Positions 22,961 through 24,250 of a DNA stretch of 24,250 nt are shown in pieces. How positions within the stretch are numbered: position 1 is the stretch's first letter; each line of letters starts with the position of its first letter. A model generated the notes under the pieces. The model was not told where the DNA came from, did not search any database, and saw only the letters and a program-made list of their open reading frames with translations. A program made the translations under genes and the position numbers. The stretch comes from Clostridia bacterium (GTDB taxonomy: Bacteria > Bacillota > Clostridia > Christensenellales > Aristaeellaceae), in contig CAAGFE010000098.1 of the NCBI GenBank assembly GCA_900769075.1, positions 1 through 24,250 of the forward strand, given 5' to 3'.

Positions 22961-23678
22961 TAAGCAAAGCGCAATCCCGCTGTATGAGCAGCTTCGGGCA
23001 CAGCTGATGGAGGCCATTGTGCGCCATGAACTGACCGAGGGCGAGCAGCTGCCCACGGAGGAGGAGCTCTGCGCCGGTTTGGGTATTTCCCGCCCAGTGG
23101 TTCAGGCTGCCTGCAAGGCGCTCATTCAGGATGGCTACATCCAGCGTATCCGCGGCAAGGGCACCTTCGTCCATCGTCCTGATACCCGGGGGCGTTTCAT
23201 CCATCGCCAGCTCAGCTTTGCCCAGGAGATGGAGATTCTCGGCCTGCCCCATCGCACGGAGATCCTCCGCGCAGAGTGGGAGGATTCCCCCGTCCTGTGC
23301 GAAACCAGCATTGCCCAGCCGGGACCCTGGTATCATTTGGTCCGCATGCGCTATGTGGCAGGCCAGCCCTTCGTCCTGGTGGAAAACGAGGTGCCGGGCG
23401 CACTGTTTCCGGGCATTGATCGGTTTGATTTCAGCACCCGTTCGCTCTACGACGTGCTCGAGCGGGAGTATGGCGCCCATGTATCCAGTGCCCGGCGCAC
23501 CCTGAGGGCGCGGCTGCCCGATCGGGAGGTCGCCGCGCTGCTCCAGCTGGGGCGCAAGGCTGCGGTGATGGTGGTGGACAACACCGTCTATGACCAAAGC
23601 AAACGGGTGATCGACCTCAGCCGCGAATGGCTGGATGGCGAGATGCATCCCTTCAGCTTCGACGTACTGAACCAGTAA
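22935..23678 (+). CDS. GntR-family regulator with UTRA domain (FrlR-like)
   Basis: A 247-residue regulator. Residues 10-78 form the winged helix-turn-helix: IPLYEQLRAQLMEAIVRHEL, then LPTEEELCAGLGISRPVVQ and GYIQRIRGKGTFV. Residues 90-240 form the UTRA effector domain of the HutC subgroup, with WYHLVRMRYVAGQPFVLVEN and the closing DLSREWLDGEMHPFSFDV. Such proteins repress their own operon until a sugar phosphate binds. GGAGG is present ahead of the ATG inside the kinase gene, so it is translated by overlap. The palindrome at 20999 is its likely operator. Confidence 0.9.
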   Translation: MDLKQLHIDKQSAIPLYEQLRAQLMEAIVRHELTEGEQLPTEEELCAGLGISRPVVQAACKALIQDGYIQRIRGKGTFVHRPDTRGRFIHRQLSFAQEMEILGLPHRTEILRAEWEDSPVLCETSIAQPGPWYHLVRMRYVAGQPFVLVENEVPGALFPGIDRFDFSTRSLYDVLEREYGAHVSSARRTLRARLPDREVAALLQLGRKAAVMVVDNTVYDQSKRVIDLSREWLDGEMHPFSFDVLNQ

Positions 23679-23691
23679 AGGAGGAGATACC

Positions 23692-24250
23692 ATGCTGTTT
23701 CTTGGCTGTGATGGCGGCTGCACCAAATACGCCTATGCCCTGGTGGACGAAAAGGGGCATGTGCTGGCAGCCACACGGGAAAAGGGGTTCAATTACCAGC
23801 TGGAACGCGGCGAGCGCTTCGACCAGCATCTGAAAGAACATCTGGCGCATCTGCTGGAGCAAGCCGGCGTGACCCGGGACGAAATCACCTTCGCCGCCTA
23901 CGGGCTGGCCGGGTATGACGAGGGTCCCGGTGTGAATGCCGATCTGCTGCGCGCTGTGACGCAGGCCCTGGGGCATACGCGCGTGCAGGTATGCAGCGAC
24001 GCGGCGCTTGGGTGGTCGGGCGCGCTGGGCTCGACTGCGGGAATTTCGGTGGTATCCGGCACGGGTTCCATCGCCTATGGCGAGGATGAAGCAGGGCACG
24101 CGGCACGCTGCGGCGGCTGGTCGCTGGAATTTGGCGACGAGGGTTCCTCCTGCTGGATCGGCAAAATGGGGCTGAATACCTTCTTCCGCCAGGCGGATGG
24201 CCGCATGCCCCGCACGCTGCTCTACGACTGGTTCATGGACTATTTCAAGC
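23692..24250 (+). CDS. BadF/BcrA-type sugar kinase (N-acetylglucosamine-kinase-like), right end cut off
   Basis: The first 186 residues of an ASKHA-fold kinase; the window ends inside the gene. Visible are the phosphate-1 motif GCDGGCTK (5-12), GLAG (71-74), CSDAALGW (101-108), VVSGTGSIAYG (120-130) and GGWSLEFGDEGSSCWIG (141-157), matching BadF/BadG/BcrA-type proteins that include N-acetylglucosamine kinase. AAGGAGG lies nine bases before the ATG, 13 bases after the regulator stop. In the operon it probably phosphorylates a released sugar or amino sugar. Its presence beside the SIS and PfkB genes leaves open whether the pathway is for fructosamines or amino sugars. Confidence 0.85.
   Translation, partial: MLFLGCDGGCTKYAYALVDEKGHVLAATREKGFNYQLERGERFDQHLKEHLAHLLEQAGVTRDEITFAAYGLAGYDEGPGVNADLLRAVTQALGHTRVQVCSDAALGWSGALGSTAGISVVSGTGSIAYGEDEAGHAARCGGWSLEFGDEGSSCWIGKMGLNTFFRQADGRMPRTLLYDWFMDYFK

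Noticed and set aside
1..24250. Mobile elements, CRISPR, tRNA or phage genes
   Set aside because: I looked for regularly spaced repeats, transposase motifs, cloverleaf-like segments and structural phage proteins and saw none.

Overview
The window looks like chromosomal DNA from a GC-rich member of the Clostridia (Bacillota), of a gut or rumen type. The support is the Bacillota-type small proteins (DUF896/YnzC-like and DUF1292), strong AGGAGG-type ribosome binding sites before most genes, promoters close to the sigma-A consensus with 17-base spacers, a fructosamine-type (frl-like) sugar cluster, and many proteins with short Lys-rich signal peptides. Genus cannot be read from the sequence alone. 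I see no tRNA, rRNA, CRISPR array, transposase or phage gene; coding density is high and no gene-free stretch exceeds 300 bases.

Layout. 1-149: four consecutive hairpins. 150-4937 (minus): a probable four-gene envelope operon, read as a secreted propeller-like protein, a Wzx-type flippase, a TPR-like lipoprotein with a DUF6273-like end, and an acetyl-esterase-like hydrolase. 5046-6629 (minus): phosphoglycerate mutase gpmI with its own promoter and terminator. 6751-7506 (minus): a secreted protein ending in a chagasin-like (I42) protease-inhibitor domain. 7699-12899 (plus): dnaE, a GtrA-like membrane protein, a HAD phosphatase and a YbaK-family deacylase, all overlapping by a few bases; a bidirectional terminator follows. 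12948-14587 (minus): a CofE-like ligase and a secreted metallo-beta-lactamase-fold hydrolase. 14770-15249 (plus): a second YbaK-family deacylase.

15404-18944 (plus): a five-gene operon that I consider the most unusual part: a GT2 glycosyltransferase fused to GtrA, a 51-residue exported peptide, a secreted NAGPA-type phosphodiester glycosidase, a divergent Lgt-like membrane protein with an extra membrane domain, and a DUF896 protein, closed by a strong terminator. 19173-19529 and 19733-20851 (minus) hold a DUF1292 protein and an orphan uroporphyrinogen-decarboxylase-superfamily protein. 21046 to the right edge (plus): a catabolic operon of SIS-domain deglycase, PfkB kinase, GntR/UTRA repressor and a BadF-type sugar kinase cut by the window end. 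It is driven by a perfect TTGACA-17-TATAAT promoter that carries a palindrome at the start site.

Taken together, the window mixes housekeeping genes (dnaE, gpmI, two ybaK) with envelope glycan/lipid genes and one sugar-amine catabolic unit. Functions are assigned by motif recognition by eye; no database search was possible.
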